From a virus, in IMG/VR virus record IMGVR_UViG_3300020172_004459, positions 1-36,359 of that record: DNA of 36,359 nucleotides; one strand, written 5' to 3'. The stretch's first letter is position 1. Each line of letters opens with the position of its first letter. Position numbers and translations under genes: made by a program. Below are positions 7,518 through 15,228 of the stretch, piece after piece. The notes beneath the pieces were generated by a model, which was not told the DNA's origin, did no database searches, and saw only the letters and a program-made list of their open reading frames with translations.

Positions 7518-8235
7518 TTCTTATAAAACGAGTTAGTTCTGGCCAGGTTCCTAAATCTATATAATCTTCTACTTCTATACCTTTGCTCAAGTATAGTGGT
7601 GTATTTTTTATTTCATCGACAGTGACTCTTTGACGCAACGTACTTTTTTCCATAAATGCAATACATTGATCGAATGCTCTTTTTCTAAATGCAAAACTAC
7701 ACCAAAAAGCATTAAACCTTTCTAATTTTTCTTCTGGCTTATCTTCATAAGTTTCAATTATGGAATCTTCAGTTACAGACAAAGCTCCTTTGGTTTTAAG
7801 CATTGCAGGATTATTTTCTTTTTTATAAAAAAATGTAAATCCCGTTTCAGTCAAACTCGATTCTATGGCTTTGAATAAATCAACCCCTGGCGATAACTGC
7901 ATTAGTGTATCTGGTAGCAACACTACATTATGTTCACCAAATAGATGCTTGGCGCTTTTTATTGCTCCGGTATATTCTTGCTCGTTGGGATTTTGATAGG
8001 TAAAACTAATATTAAATCTGTCTTTATATTTAGAAAGATATTTGACAATATCCAGTTTGAATTCGTTAAAGACTATTATAAATTCTACGTCTTTTCTACC
8101 GTAATCCTTAAAAAAATCAAATGAAAAGTCAATCAAAGATTGTCCCTCACTGACGCGAAGTATTTCTTTGGAATAAGGTAATCCAAGTCTGCTGCCTTGT
8201 CCTGCAGCCGGGATAATTACTGTAAGTTTGCTCAT
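7510..8235 (-). CDS. Sugar-phosphate nucleotidyltransferase
   Basis: 241 aa, NTP_transferase fold. The signature loop is IPAAGQGSRLG at residues 8-18, followed by YSKEIL (Lys of the pyrophosphorylase motif) and LLPDTLM, equivalent to the metal-binding Asp strand. It should make an NDP-sugar from NTP and sugar-1-phosphate (GlmU/RfbA/ManC relatives); the nucleotide and sugar are not evident. It is first in the leftward operon, lacks a Shine-Dalgarno, and has a CATAAATA octamer ending 5 nt before the ATG. Confidence 0.82.
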   Translation of the reverse strand: MSKLTVIIPAAGQGSRLGLPYSKEILRVSEGQSLIDFSFDFFKDYGRKDVEFIIVFNEFKLDIVKYLSKYKDRFNISFTYQNPNEQEYTGAIKSAKHLFGEHNVVLLPDTLMQLSPGVDLFKAIESSLTETGFTFFYKKENNPAMLKTKGALSVTEDSIIETYEDKPEEKLERFNAFWCSFAFRKRAFDQCIAFMEKSTLRQRVTVDEIKNTPLYLSKGIEVEDYIDLGTWPELTRFIRNA

Positions 8236-8240
8236 AAAGT

Positions 8241-8248
8241 TATTTATG
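8241..8248 (-). promoter_or_regulatory. Late-type promoter CATAAATA, start codon at predicted +1
   Basis: CATAAATA on the minus strand matches 7 of 8 bases of the T4 late consensus. Exactly 5 nt (ACTTT) separate it from the ATG at 8235, so a T4-like start site would be the A of that ATG. Confidence 0.6.
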
Positions 8249-8261
8249 CGCAGTTTATTCT

Positions 8262-8269
8262 ACTAAATA
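8262..8269 (+). promoter_or_regulatory. Possible weak late promoter ACTAAATA
   Basis: ACTAAATA matches the late octamer at 6 of 8 bases and lies 24 nt before the ATG at 8294. TAAAACTA at 8281-8288 also matches 6 of 8 and sits 5 nt from the ATG. Either could serve; both are weak. Confidence 0.35.
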
Positions 8270-8293
8270 TCTTACAATTTTAAAACTAAATCT

Positions 8294-9058
8294 ATGAAAA
8301 CTATTGTTCTAATTACTGGAGGGTTTGACCCTATCCATTCAGGGCACATTGCCTATCTCAACGAAGCTAGAAAGCTAGGTGACATTCTAGTAGTAGGAGC
8401 TAATTCTGATGATTGGCTAAAAAGAAAGAAAGGTAGAGAATTTATGCCTTGGGAAGAACGTGCTAGTGTACTATCGGCAATCAGCGGTGTCGATCGCGTG
8501 ATCAACTTTAACGACGATGATGGATCTGCCAAAGATGCTATCAGGAAGGTAAGAGAACTATATCCTAAAGATAAGATAGTCTTCGCCAACGGCGGAGATC
8601 GAACTGATAATAATATTCCAGAAATGGACATTCAAGATAACGATCTTAAATTTGTCTTCGGTGTAGGCGGATTCCATAAATCAAATTCTAGTTCCTGGAT
8701 CTTACAAGAATGGAAAGCACCTAAGACTGAACGTCAATGGGGTTACTATCGAGTACTACATGAAAATAGTTCAGAAGTTAAACTTAAAGAATTGACTGTG
8801 GAGCCCGGAAAACAACTCAGTATGCAGCGTCATGCTGATCGAGCTGAACATTGGTTTGTCGCAGAAGGCACCGCAACAGTCTATACCATAAACAGAAAAA
8901 GCGATTCAGAACTACTAGGAGTTTTCAATAAATTTCAGCATGTACATATCAATCGCACCGAATGGCATCAACTAGCCAATGAAGGTACAGAGCCGTTGAA
9001 GATGATTGAAATCCAATACGGTGAACGCTGTGTCGAAGAGGACATCGAACGTCGATGA
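8294..9058 (+). CDS. Cytidylyltransferase fused to a mannose-6-phosphate-isomerase-type cupin
   Basis: 254-aa two-domain protein. Residues 1-130 are an HxGH nucleotidyltransferase (TGGFDPIHSGHIAYL at 8-22, a WxxxR-type EERASVL) like glycerol-3-phosphate cytidylyltransferase or the C-terminal adenylyltransferase of HldE/RfaE. Residues 148-250 are a cupin resembling the C-terminal mannose-6-phosphate isomerase domain of ManC: WGYYRVL, LTVEPGKQLSMQRHADRAEHW, VAEGTATV. The pair may activate a sugar or polyol phosphate and isomerise a hexose phosphate. No ribosome site is seen. It ends with an overlap into the next gene. Confidence 0.82.
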   Translation: MKTIVLITGGFDPIHSGHIAYLNEARKLGDILVVGANSDDWLKRKKGREFMPWEERASVLSAISGVDRVINFNDDDGSAKDAIRKVRELYPKDKIVFANGGDRTDNNIPEMDIQDNDLKFVFGVGGFHKSNSSSWILQEWKAPKTERQWGYYRVLHENSSEVKLKELTVEPGKQLSMQRHADRAEHWFVAEGTATVYTINRKSDSELLGVFNKFQHVHINRTEWHQLANEGTEPLKMIEIQYGERCVEEDIERR

Positions 9059-9861
9059 TGAATAACTGGATTTTCCTTAGCAAGGACGGCAAAGATGAAT
9101 ACATCAATATGTTTGCCATGGGCTCTAAAGGAAGGATCATCAATACCGATGATTTTAATTATGATGACAGCGAAGATCCTATAATATTGAGAGGTATTCT
9201 CAAACATAAGATCATGAAAAAATGTTGGCTGTATGGCAGAGACTTTTATTTCATGGACACTGGATATATGGGTAATCTTCCAGGACCTCTGAATCCCATG
9301 GGATGGAAATACTGGCATCGTATAGTAAAAAATGATCTACAACATGACGAAATCATATCAAGACCTGATGATCGATTTCGCAAACTAGCCGTACCTATCC
9401 ATCGATGGAAGAAGGGCGGTCGTAAAATTCTAGTAGCCAAGCCTGATGAAAAGCCTATGAAGTTTTATGATCTAGACCTAGATCAGTGGATGGAAGAAAC
9501 TGTCAATACTATAAAACAATACACTGACCGACCTGTGGTAATCAGAGAAAGAGTCAAGAGTAGAACAGACCGAGTAGTATCTAACACTCTCAAAGAAGCT
9601 CTAGATGATGACGTACATTGCCTGGTGACATTCAACAGTAATTCAGCAACCGAAGCTGTGCTATACGGTTATCCTGCCTTTACTCTTTCATCAACACATG
9701 CTGCTAAGCCTGTGACTAGCCAAGATCTCAGCAAGATCGAAACGCCATTTTACCCAGATAAAGATTTGGTACACAGATGGGCTAGTCATTTGGCCTATGG
9801 TCAATTTCATATCAACGAACTAAAGGACGGCACTGCCTGGAGAATTTTAAATGAACAATGA
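9055..9861 (+). CDS. GT-B-like capsule-type transferase (paralogue A)
   Basis: 268 aa. The C-terminal half resembles GT-B polysaccharide transferases of the capsule or CDP-glycerol type: TIKQYTDRPVVIRER, then CLVTFNSNSATEAVLYGYPAF (loop contacting the donor), then a terminal WASHLAYGQF segment. The same pattern is in the proteins at 11311-12246 and 15229-16062, so these are paralogues. Assignment as glycosyltransferase is from fold-type motifs only. The start ATG overlaps the upstream TGA; ATG 9058 is equally possible. Confidence 0.65.
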   Translation: MMNNWIFLSKDGKDEYINMFAMGSKGRIINTDDFNYDDSEDPIILRGILKHKIMKKCWLYGRDFYFMDTGYMGNLPGPLNPMGWKYWHRIVKNDLQHDEIISRPDDRFRKLAVPIHRWKKGGRKILVAKPDEKPMKFYDLDLDQWMEETVNTIKQYTDRPVVIRERVKSRTDRVVSNTLKEALDDDVHCLVTFNSNSATEAVLYGYPAFTLSSTHAAKPVTSQDLSKIETPFYPDKDLVHRWASHLAYGQFHINELKDGTAWRILNEQ

Positions 9862-11314
9862 TATTTCAACTGTATATGTGGGGTATGATTCCCGAGAAGA
9901 AATTGCCTACAAAGTCTGTGAGTACTCGATACTAAAACATACTCCAGGTGCTGAAGTAAAACCTTTGAAACAACAGAGTCTCAAAGCTGAGAATTTTTAT
10001 TGGAGACCTGCCGATCCTCTCAGCAGTACAGAATTTACCTTCACTAGATTTCTAGTTCCCCATCTACAAAATCATGAAGGATGGGCATTGTTCTGTGACT
10101 GTGATTTTGTATGGGACGGCAATCTATCAGAATTATTTGCCATGGCTGATCCTCAATATGCAGTTATGGTAGTCAAACATGATCATCAGCCCAAGAATGA
10201 AGTTAAAATGGACGGCTGTCAGCAGGCTACCTATCCTAGAAAAAATTGGAGCAGTTGCATTCTATGGAATTGTGCTCATCCATCGCATTTAAAACTATCA
10301 TTGGAAGATATCAATACCAAGCCCGGGGCTTTCCTACACAGATTTCAGTGGTTAGAAGATCACGAGATTGGTGCCCTGGATGTGAAATACAATTTTCTAG
10401 TAGGCTGGAACGATGAAAAAGTTGACGGAAAACCTGTAGCCTATCATTGGACCGAAGGCGGACCTTGGTTTCCAAAATATAGAAACTGCGAATACAAAGA
10501 CATATGGAATCAATACCTTATCGATTATGCTACAGAAATCGGTCGAAACGTTTCTACCATAAACAATCCTATTACTTGGGTTACCAGTTTATCAAGAGAT
10601 TATTGGAATTATGCAGGACAACACACACTACCTAGCTGGGAAAATCTGCCAGGCGAAGTGGTTTTCATCTGGGATGATAAGCCTGTAGATTTAGGGTTCG
10701 GGAGAATCGTAAACTTCTACAAAGAAGTAGTTGGTCCAGGTGATCCTTGGCTGTCTGAAGGAATGGGCGGCACCAAGGCTGACCGATTCTGGAAGAAGAG
10801 TCGAGCTCAGGTATGGGCAGCGAGATCATTTAAAGGGCTAGTTGTATGGATTGACGCAGATATTACTGTCACGGAAAAGATATCTAAGACTAGAGCTTTT
10901 GAATTATTACATCCAGGCGATAAGGTATGGGCCAGCTTAGACTGCGGAGTTGATTGGCCGCACACCGATGACTGCCCTATCGACACTGGCATAGTAGTAT
11001 TCAATACCAAGCATACTGAATTTGATCGATTCATTAAAGATTATTCGCTGACTTGGTATAACGGGGACATTTATAAAGTTCCTCAACCCTACGATCATCA
11101 TGCTGCTAATTTTGTAAGACAAAAATGGGCGATGCATTCGTTCTGTCCTAATTTTAGAAATTGGGCAACAATCCCAGAAGGCTACATCAGCAGATTTGCT
11201 ATGGAAAATAGCAGTCTGAGAAATCATTTTGTTCATCATTTAGGTATAGAAAAAAAAGCCGCATTGAGTCCAGAAAATCCCGATAGAGCAATAAAGAAAA
11301 AAGAGAAAAAATGA
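9851..11314 (+). CDS. Two-domain glycosyltransferase
   Basis: 487 aa with two GT-A-like halves. The N-terminal half (residues 1-230) begins VYVGYDSREEIAYKVCEYSI and has the metal motif as FCDCDFV near 90; TYPRKNWSS and WTEGGPW are typical of GT8-related families. The C-terminal half (about 270-470) has its own strand and DxD motif, VVWIDADIT, followed by PIDTGIVVFN and YDHHAANFV. The end is a Lys-rich tail. Two catalytic centres in one chain could add two sugars in turn. It overlaps both neighbours by 4-11 nt. Confidence 0.8.
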   Translation: MNNDISTVYVGYDSREEIAYKVCEYSILKHTPGAEVKPLKQQSLKAENFYWRPADPLSSTEFTFTRFLVPHLQNHEGWALFCDCDFVWDGNLSELFAMADPQYAVMVVKHDHQPKNEVKMDGCQQATYPRKNWSSCILWNCAHPSHLKLSLEDINTKPGAFLHRFQWLEDHEIGALDVKYNFLVGWNDEKVDGKPVAYHWTEGGPWFPKYRNCEYKDIWNQYLIDYATEIGRNVSTINNPITWVTSLSRDYWNYAGQHTLPSWENLPGEVVFIWDDKPVDLGFGRIVNFYKEVVGPGDPWLSEGMGGTKADRFWKKSRAQVWAARSFKGLVVWIDADITVTEKISKTRAFELLHPGDKVWASLDCGVDWPHTDDCPIDTGIVVFNTKHTEFDRFIKDYSLTWYNGDIYKVPQPYDHHAANFVRQKWAMHSFCPNFRNWATIPEGYISRFAMENSSLRNHFVHHLGIEKKAALSPENPDRAIKKKEKK

Positions 11315-12246
11315 AAATAGTTGCCTATACCGCAGTATTGCCACCTAGCAACAAAAATGTTGAAAAGGGGCAGATACTTTATAACTTTGCACAAGGCGTT
11401 GCTAATTCTGGCGACACTATTGTTGTACACAATGAACCCACAGTAATAGACTCCGACGTGGCGTTGAGTGTTGGCTGGGTACACGAAAACAGCAAAGATA
11501 CTCCCCACCTCGTGTTTAGAAAAAAGATAATTGATCATCAATTGTCACGGAATAAAAAAATACTGCTGGCTGATTCTAATCTGTTCCTTTATAAAAATAC
11601 AGAAAATCCACTACATTATCTTAGATATAGTTTCAACGGAATTTTTCCAAATACAGGCATATACTGTGACGACAATCCAGATCCTTCGAGATGGCTTAAA
11701 ATCAGCAAGGATACTGGAGTCGATCTAAAAGATTATAGAACTACCGGCAGCCATATTCTGTTGTGCTTACAGCGCAACGGTGGTTGGAGCATGGGTGGAT
11801 ATGATGTGGTTGACTGGACCGCACAGACTATCAAAACTATTCGAAAATATTCCGACAGAGAAATTATAATAAGAGCCCACCCCGGTGATAAAGGATCAAA
11901 AAACTACCTCAGTCCAAATAATCTAATCAGAAAGATAGGAATACTAAAAGGTGTGAGATTGTCTAAACCGGAAACTACGCTAGAACGAGATTTAAAAAAC
12001 TGCTGGGCAGTAGTCAATCATAATTCAAGTCCTACAGTAGGAGCAGCTATCGAAGGTTATCCTATATTCGTAACTGATCCTCTAAGAAGTCAGTGTAAAG
12101 ATATAGCAAATCTAGACCTTAGTATGATAGAAAATCCTAACCTACCAGATAGACAGCCATGGATCGAAAGAATTTCCATGTTTCATTGGAAGTTTGACGA
12201 AATCATCAGCGGAGAATGTTGGAATCATATGAGAAAGTATGTATGA
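11311..12246 (+). CDS. GT-B-like capsule-type transferase (paralogue B)
   Basis: 311 aa. The C-terminal half carries the same motifs as the proteins at 9055 and 15229: TIRKYSDREIIIRAHPGD, then AVVNHNSSPTVGAAIEGYPIFVTDP, then LPDRQPWIERISMFHWKFDEIISG. RAHPGD and NHNSS resemble donor-binding loops of capsule (Kdo-transferase-like) and CDP-glycerol transferases. The start is ATG 11311 in an ATGA overlap. Donor and acceptor unknown. Confidence 0.7.
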   Translation: MKIVAYTAVLPPSNKNVEKGQILYNFAQGVANSGDTIVVHNEPTVIDSDVALSVGWVHENSKDTPHLVFRKKIIDHQLSRNKKILLADSNLFLYKNTENPLHYLRYSFNGIFPNTGIYCDDNPDPSRWLKISKDTGVDLKDYRTTGSHILLCLQRNGGWSMGGYDVVDWTAQTIKTIRKYSDREIIIRAHPGDKGSKNYLSPNNLIRKIGILKGVRLSKPETTLERDLKNCWAVVNHNSSPTVGAAIEGYPIFVTDPLRSQCKDIANLDLSMIENPNLPDRQPWIERISMFHWKFDEIISGECWNHMRKYV

Positions 12247-12959
12247 ACATAGAAATCATTACCAGTTTCAACGAAACGTATTATAATCTAATAGGAAAAG
12301 ATTGTGTAGACTCTTGGTTGAAATATTGGCCAAAAGAATTATCATTGACCTGTTATGTAGAAGGTTTTTCTTTACCTGAGAATAAAAGAATTAAACAGAT
12401 AGATTTTTCTTGTCTAGATCCGGCATATGAAATATTTCAAAATACCAAAGGTATAGGAGGACAAGAAAGAAAATTTGCAAAAAAATCTTTCAGCTTCATA
12501 CACGCTATGTATCACAGTACAGCCGATCGAGTAGTATGGCTAGATGCCGATGTAATAACACAAGAAAAGTTACTCTTAGATTTACTATTATCTGTTTTGC
12601 CCAATGATGTCCTAAGCACACATATGGGTGTGACGTATCTTACTAATAAAGATGGAACACCTGGCAGATGGTTCGTTCCTGAAACAGGATTTTTTGCTGT
12701 CAACACTAGACATGTTAAATTTGATCAGTTTAGATCTGAATATCGTAGGAGATTTGTTGATCATGATAGTTCAAACCTAAGAAGATATTATGATAATGAT
12801 GTCTACGGATATGTTGTAGAACAAATCGGAGCAAAAGTATTGGATCTTTGTAAAGATTTTAAGAAACCCTATAAAACACCGTTAAAGCATACAGTGTTAG
12901 GTCCTTATCTACATCATTATAAGGCCAAAGGCGCCAAAGCCGACTACGCTACCGACTAA
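12243..12959 (+). CDS. GT-A-type glycosyltransferase-like protein (paralogue 2)
   Basis: 238 aa from ATG 12243, which overlaps the upstream TGA. Paralogous to the protein at 4850: TSFNETYYNLIGKDCVDSW, KYWPKELSLTCYVEGF, and the metal motif VWLDADV. The C-terminus (LGPYLHHYKAKGAK) differs from the other copies. Last gene of the rightward run from 8294; its stop overlaps the convergent third paralogue by 11 nt. Confidence 0.78.
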   Translation: MNIEIITSFNETYYNLIGKDCVDSWLKYWPKELSLTCYVEGFSLPENKRIKQIDFSCLDPAYEIFQNTKGIGGQERKFAKKSFSFIHAMYHSTADRVVWLDADVITQEKLLLDLLLSVLPNDVLSTHMGVTYLTNKDGTPGRWFVPETGFFAVNTRHVKFDQFRSEYRRRFVDHDSSNLRRYYDNDVYGYVVEQIGAKVLDLCKDFKKPYKTPLKHTVLGPYLHHYKAKGAKADYATD

Positions 12960-13767
12960 TCCAATATTTTTCAGTTCTAGGTTTAATAAAATCTGTTCTA
13001 GCACTTTTTCCAGTGTTTTTGCGATTGCCTTTGAGATGATCAAGATAAGCACCCCATTCGGAGTTTACCAAAGGATGTCCTTCACCTTTGATTAGACCTC
13101 GGCACCAGTCATTCCATTGCCAGTCAGGATGTTGTTTTTTGATTTCTTTACGAACTTCATCAAATACCCAACAGTCGTTCCATTCACTGAATTGAAATAA
13201 TCTGCCTGTATCATAGGCTCTTTGGAATTCAAATAAAAATTTCTGAGTATTAGGATCTCGTAAGTTCATAGAATACAGACCGCATTCTGTAAACTTTTTT
13301 TCTCTGCCTAAAAATCCTAGACCAATATGGGGTTGACTCATCTTTTCGATAAAATGATGAGGTATCGATGTATGACAGACCATGTCTGCATCCATCCAGA
13401 ACAACAGATCAGCGTCTGTATTTTGAGCTGCGTGACAAACAGAATATACCTTATGACTGAAGCGTATAGCATCCCATCGAAACCCTATACCTGGCTGTTT
13501 ACCCTTGCGATCAGCAGGTCCAGTGGCTACTTTTCCCAAAGCTCTAGGATCATTACCCCATTTTTTCTTAAATGCTACTAGGTCGGAGCAGGAGCTGTGT
13601 AGATCTCTTACTACAAGATTCGTTCCCGTTTCAGTAATTTCATGATCTTCGGGATATACATACAGTGTGATATCTGAAGGCCAGTTCTGTAAAAATGTCT
13701 GGATCATTCTCCTTCCATATTTTTCGTAGCCTTCTCTGTGGAAGGTAGTTACCACAGCTTTTTTCAT
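12949..13767 (-). CDS. GT-A-type glycosyltransferase-like protein (paralogue 3)
   Basis: 272 aa. The N-terminus VVTTFHREGYEKYGRRMIQTF then NWPSDITLYVYPEDHE follows the pattern of the copies at 4850 and 12243. The metal motif is FWMDADM near residue 125, followed by GLYSMNLRDP where the others have a GFF(M/A) strand. The start ATG overlaps the upstream gmd stop (TAATG), so it is coupled to GDP-deoxysugar synthesis; a GDP-sugar donor is a reasonable guess. Confidence 0.75.
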   Translation of the reverse strand: MKKAVVTTFHREGYEKYGRRMIQTFLQNWPSDITLYVYPEDHEITETGTNLVVRDLHSSCSDLVAFKKKWGNDPRALGKVATGPADRKGKQPGIGFRWDAIRFSHKVYSVCHAAQNTDADLLFWMDADMVCHTSIPHHFIEKMSQPHIGLGFLGREKKFTECGLYSMNLRDPNTQKFLFEFQRAYDTGRLFQFSEWNDCWVFDEVRKEIKKQHPDWQWNDWCRGLIKGEGHPLVNSEWGAYLDHLKGNRKNTGKSARTDFIKPRTEKYWISR

Positions 13768-14747
13768 TATTTGCTATATCTCTTGATGTCGGCCTCAACC
13801 ATCATTTTAACAAGACCGTCGAAATCTGTGCGACGTTTCCAGCCTAGTACCTTTTCTGCCTTAGTAGGATCTCCACACAAGCTGTGTAATTCTGCAGGAC
13901 GTACAAATGCTGGATTGGTTTCGATGTAGCTTTGCCAATTATCAATACCGGCATATTTAAATGCACGTTCTAATAGATCACCAATAGTATATTGTACTCC
14001 GGTGGCAATAACATAATCACCAGGTTGATCTTGTTGTAGCATCAACCACATGGCTTCAACGAAATCACCGGCAAATCCCCAATCACGTTTCGCATCTAAA
14101 TTGCCTAGCACGATTTTATCTTGTAGACCCATTTTAATACGGGCAACACCGTCTGTGATTTTTCTAGTAACAAATTCTTTTCCTCGAATAGGCGATTCGT
14201 GATTAAACAAAATACCATTCGATGCATGTAGACTATAACTTTCACGGAAATTTACAGTCATCCAGTAAGCATACAACTTAGCAACACCATAGGGACTGCG
14301 CGGCCAGAAGGGAGTTTTTTCGTCTTGCTTTCCGCCTGAAATTTCGATACTGTTTCCAAACATTTCTGAGGTACTGGCCTGATAATATTTGGTATCGGGG
14401 TTGTGCTGTTTAATAGCATTGAGAATGTTTAACACTCCGACGGCATTTACTTCAGTGGTCATTTTGTTGAGATCCCAACTGGCTCCAACAAAACTCTGAG
14501 CAGCAAGATTATAAAACTCGTTTGGACGAATAGATTTCACTAAATGATTCATACAGCCATCGTCTGTGATATCACCAGTAATTAGTTCTAAGTTATTTTC
14601 GATTCCTAGAAATTTAATATTATCGAGATTGGGATTTGAATATCTTTTTACCAGACCGTAGACTTTGTAGTCTTTTTCTAAAAGCAATTTTGCTAAGTAG
14701 GGGCCATCTTGTCCAGTCATGCCCGTAACGAATGCTATTTTTTTCAT
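13767..14747 (-). CDS. gmd: GDP-mannose 4,6-dehydratase
   Basis: 326 aa, slightly shorter than bacterial Gmd. It converts GDP-D-mannose to GDP-4-keto-6-deoxy-mannose, the precursor of fucose, rhamnose and perosamine. Diagnostic blocks: TGMTGQDG at 8-15 (NADP binding), NLAAQSFVGASW, QASTSEMFG (catalytic Ser/Thr and Glu), SPYGVAKLYAYW (Tyr and Lys) and NHESPIRGKEFVTRKI. AGGATC precedes the ATG and an AATAAATA late-type octamer lies 27 nt upstream. No reductase or epimerase for the next step is obvious unless the SDR at 3888 supplies it. Confidence 0.94.
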   Translation of the reverse strand: MKKIAFVTGMTGQDGPYLAKLLLEKDYKVYGLVKRYSNPNLDNIKFLGIENNLELITGDITDDGCMNHLVKSIRPNEFYNLAAQSFVGASWDLNKMTTEVNAVGVLNILNAIKQHNPDTKYYQASTSEMFGNSIEISGGKQDEKTPFWPRSPYGVAKLYAYWMTVNFRESYSLHASNGILFNHESPIRGKEFVTRKITDGVARIKMGLQDKIVLGNLDAKRDWGFAGDFVEAMWLMLQQDQPGDYVIATGVQYTIGDLLERAFKYAGIDNWQSYIETNPAFVRPAELHSLCGDPTKAEKVLGWKRRTDFDGLVKMMVEADIKRYSK

Positions 14748-14774
14748 GGGGATCCTATGCTAAAAAATGTTGAG

Positions 14775-14782
14775 TATTTATT
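14775..14782 (-). promoter_or_regulatory. Late-type promoter AATAAATA for gmd
   Basis: The minus strand reads AATAAATA (7 of 8 to the late consensus), 27 nt before the gmd start, which has an AGGATC ribosome site. It sits inside a GAGTA-ttatt-TACTC-type inverted repeat. Confidence 0.5.
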
Positions 14783-14797
14783 ACTCAAATAACCTCA

Positions 14798-15190
14798 CTA
14801 AATTATTTTATAGATATAGAAATGCTTGAGAATTTCTGTGACATGATAACGATAACTGGCTAAAAACTTGTTATAGTCTTTGGTCACAGGTTCCGAGCCA
14901 CCTATTATAATAAACGGTGAAAATCTTTTCCAAATCGGAGCGATATCCATGATGTGTTGCCGCTTATCTGCGTTTATGACTATGATATCAACGTCAGTCA
15001 GCAGCGTGATTTGATCAAAGTTTTCTCTATAAACAACATTTCCTCGACGCAGAGTCTGTTTGTCGTCTATGATAAAGACTGTTTTATAAAAATCTACCAA
15101 ATCTTCTAAATTACCGAAAGCATCGCCCAATACTAGAACATTTCTAGCTTTCGGATTTAATTTTTTTAGACGTTTTACGAATTTGCTCAT
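14798..15190 (-). CDS. Unknown Rossmann-like protein
   Basis: 130 aa, not recognised. The pattern is alternating beta strands and helices: ARNVLVLGDAFGNLEDLV, KTVFIIDD, VDIIVINADK, FIIIGGSEPVTKDYN. GDAFGN and the DD after a hydrophobic strand recall nucleotide- or SAM-binding folds, but no family can be named. It sits alone between gmd and a divergent transferase, with a GATAAATA octamer 23 nt upstream and no clear ribosome site. Confidence 0.7.
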   Translation of the reverse strand: MSKFVKRLKKLNPKARNVLVLGDAFGNLEDLVDFYKTVFIIDDKQTLRRGNVVYRENFDQITLLTDVDIIVINADKRQHIMDIAPIWKRFSPFIIIGGSEPVTKDYNKFLASYRYHVTEILKHFYIYKII

Positions 15191-15199
15191 AGGATTTAG

Positions 15200-15207
15200 A
15201 TTAAATA
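15200..15207 (+). promoter_or_regulatory. Possible weak late promoter ATTAAATA
   Basis: ATTAAATA matches the late octamer at 6 of 8 bases, 21 nt before the ATG at 15229. It forms a divergent pair with the octamer at 15214 on the other strand; the two face through each other. Confidence 0.35.
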
Positions 15208-15213
15208 CTCTGA

Positions 15214-15221
15214 TATTTATC
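15214..15221 (-). promoter_or_regulatory. Late-type promoter GATAAATA
   Basis: GATAAATA on the minus strand (7 of 8 to the late consensus), 23 nt before the ATG at 15190. Confidence 0.5.
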
Positions 15222-15228
15222 GACAGAC

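Noticed and set aside
8968-9318. 116-aa minus-strand frame across two sugar genes
   Set aside because: It is opposite two genes with recognisable domains and has no promoter or ribosome site.
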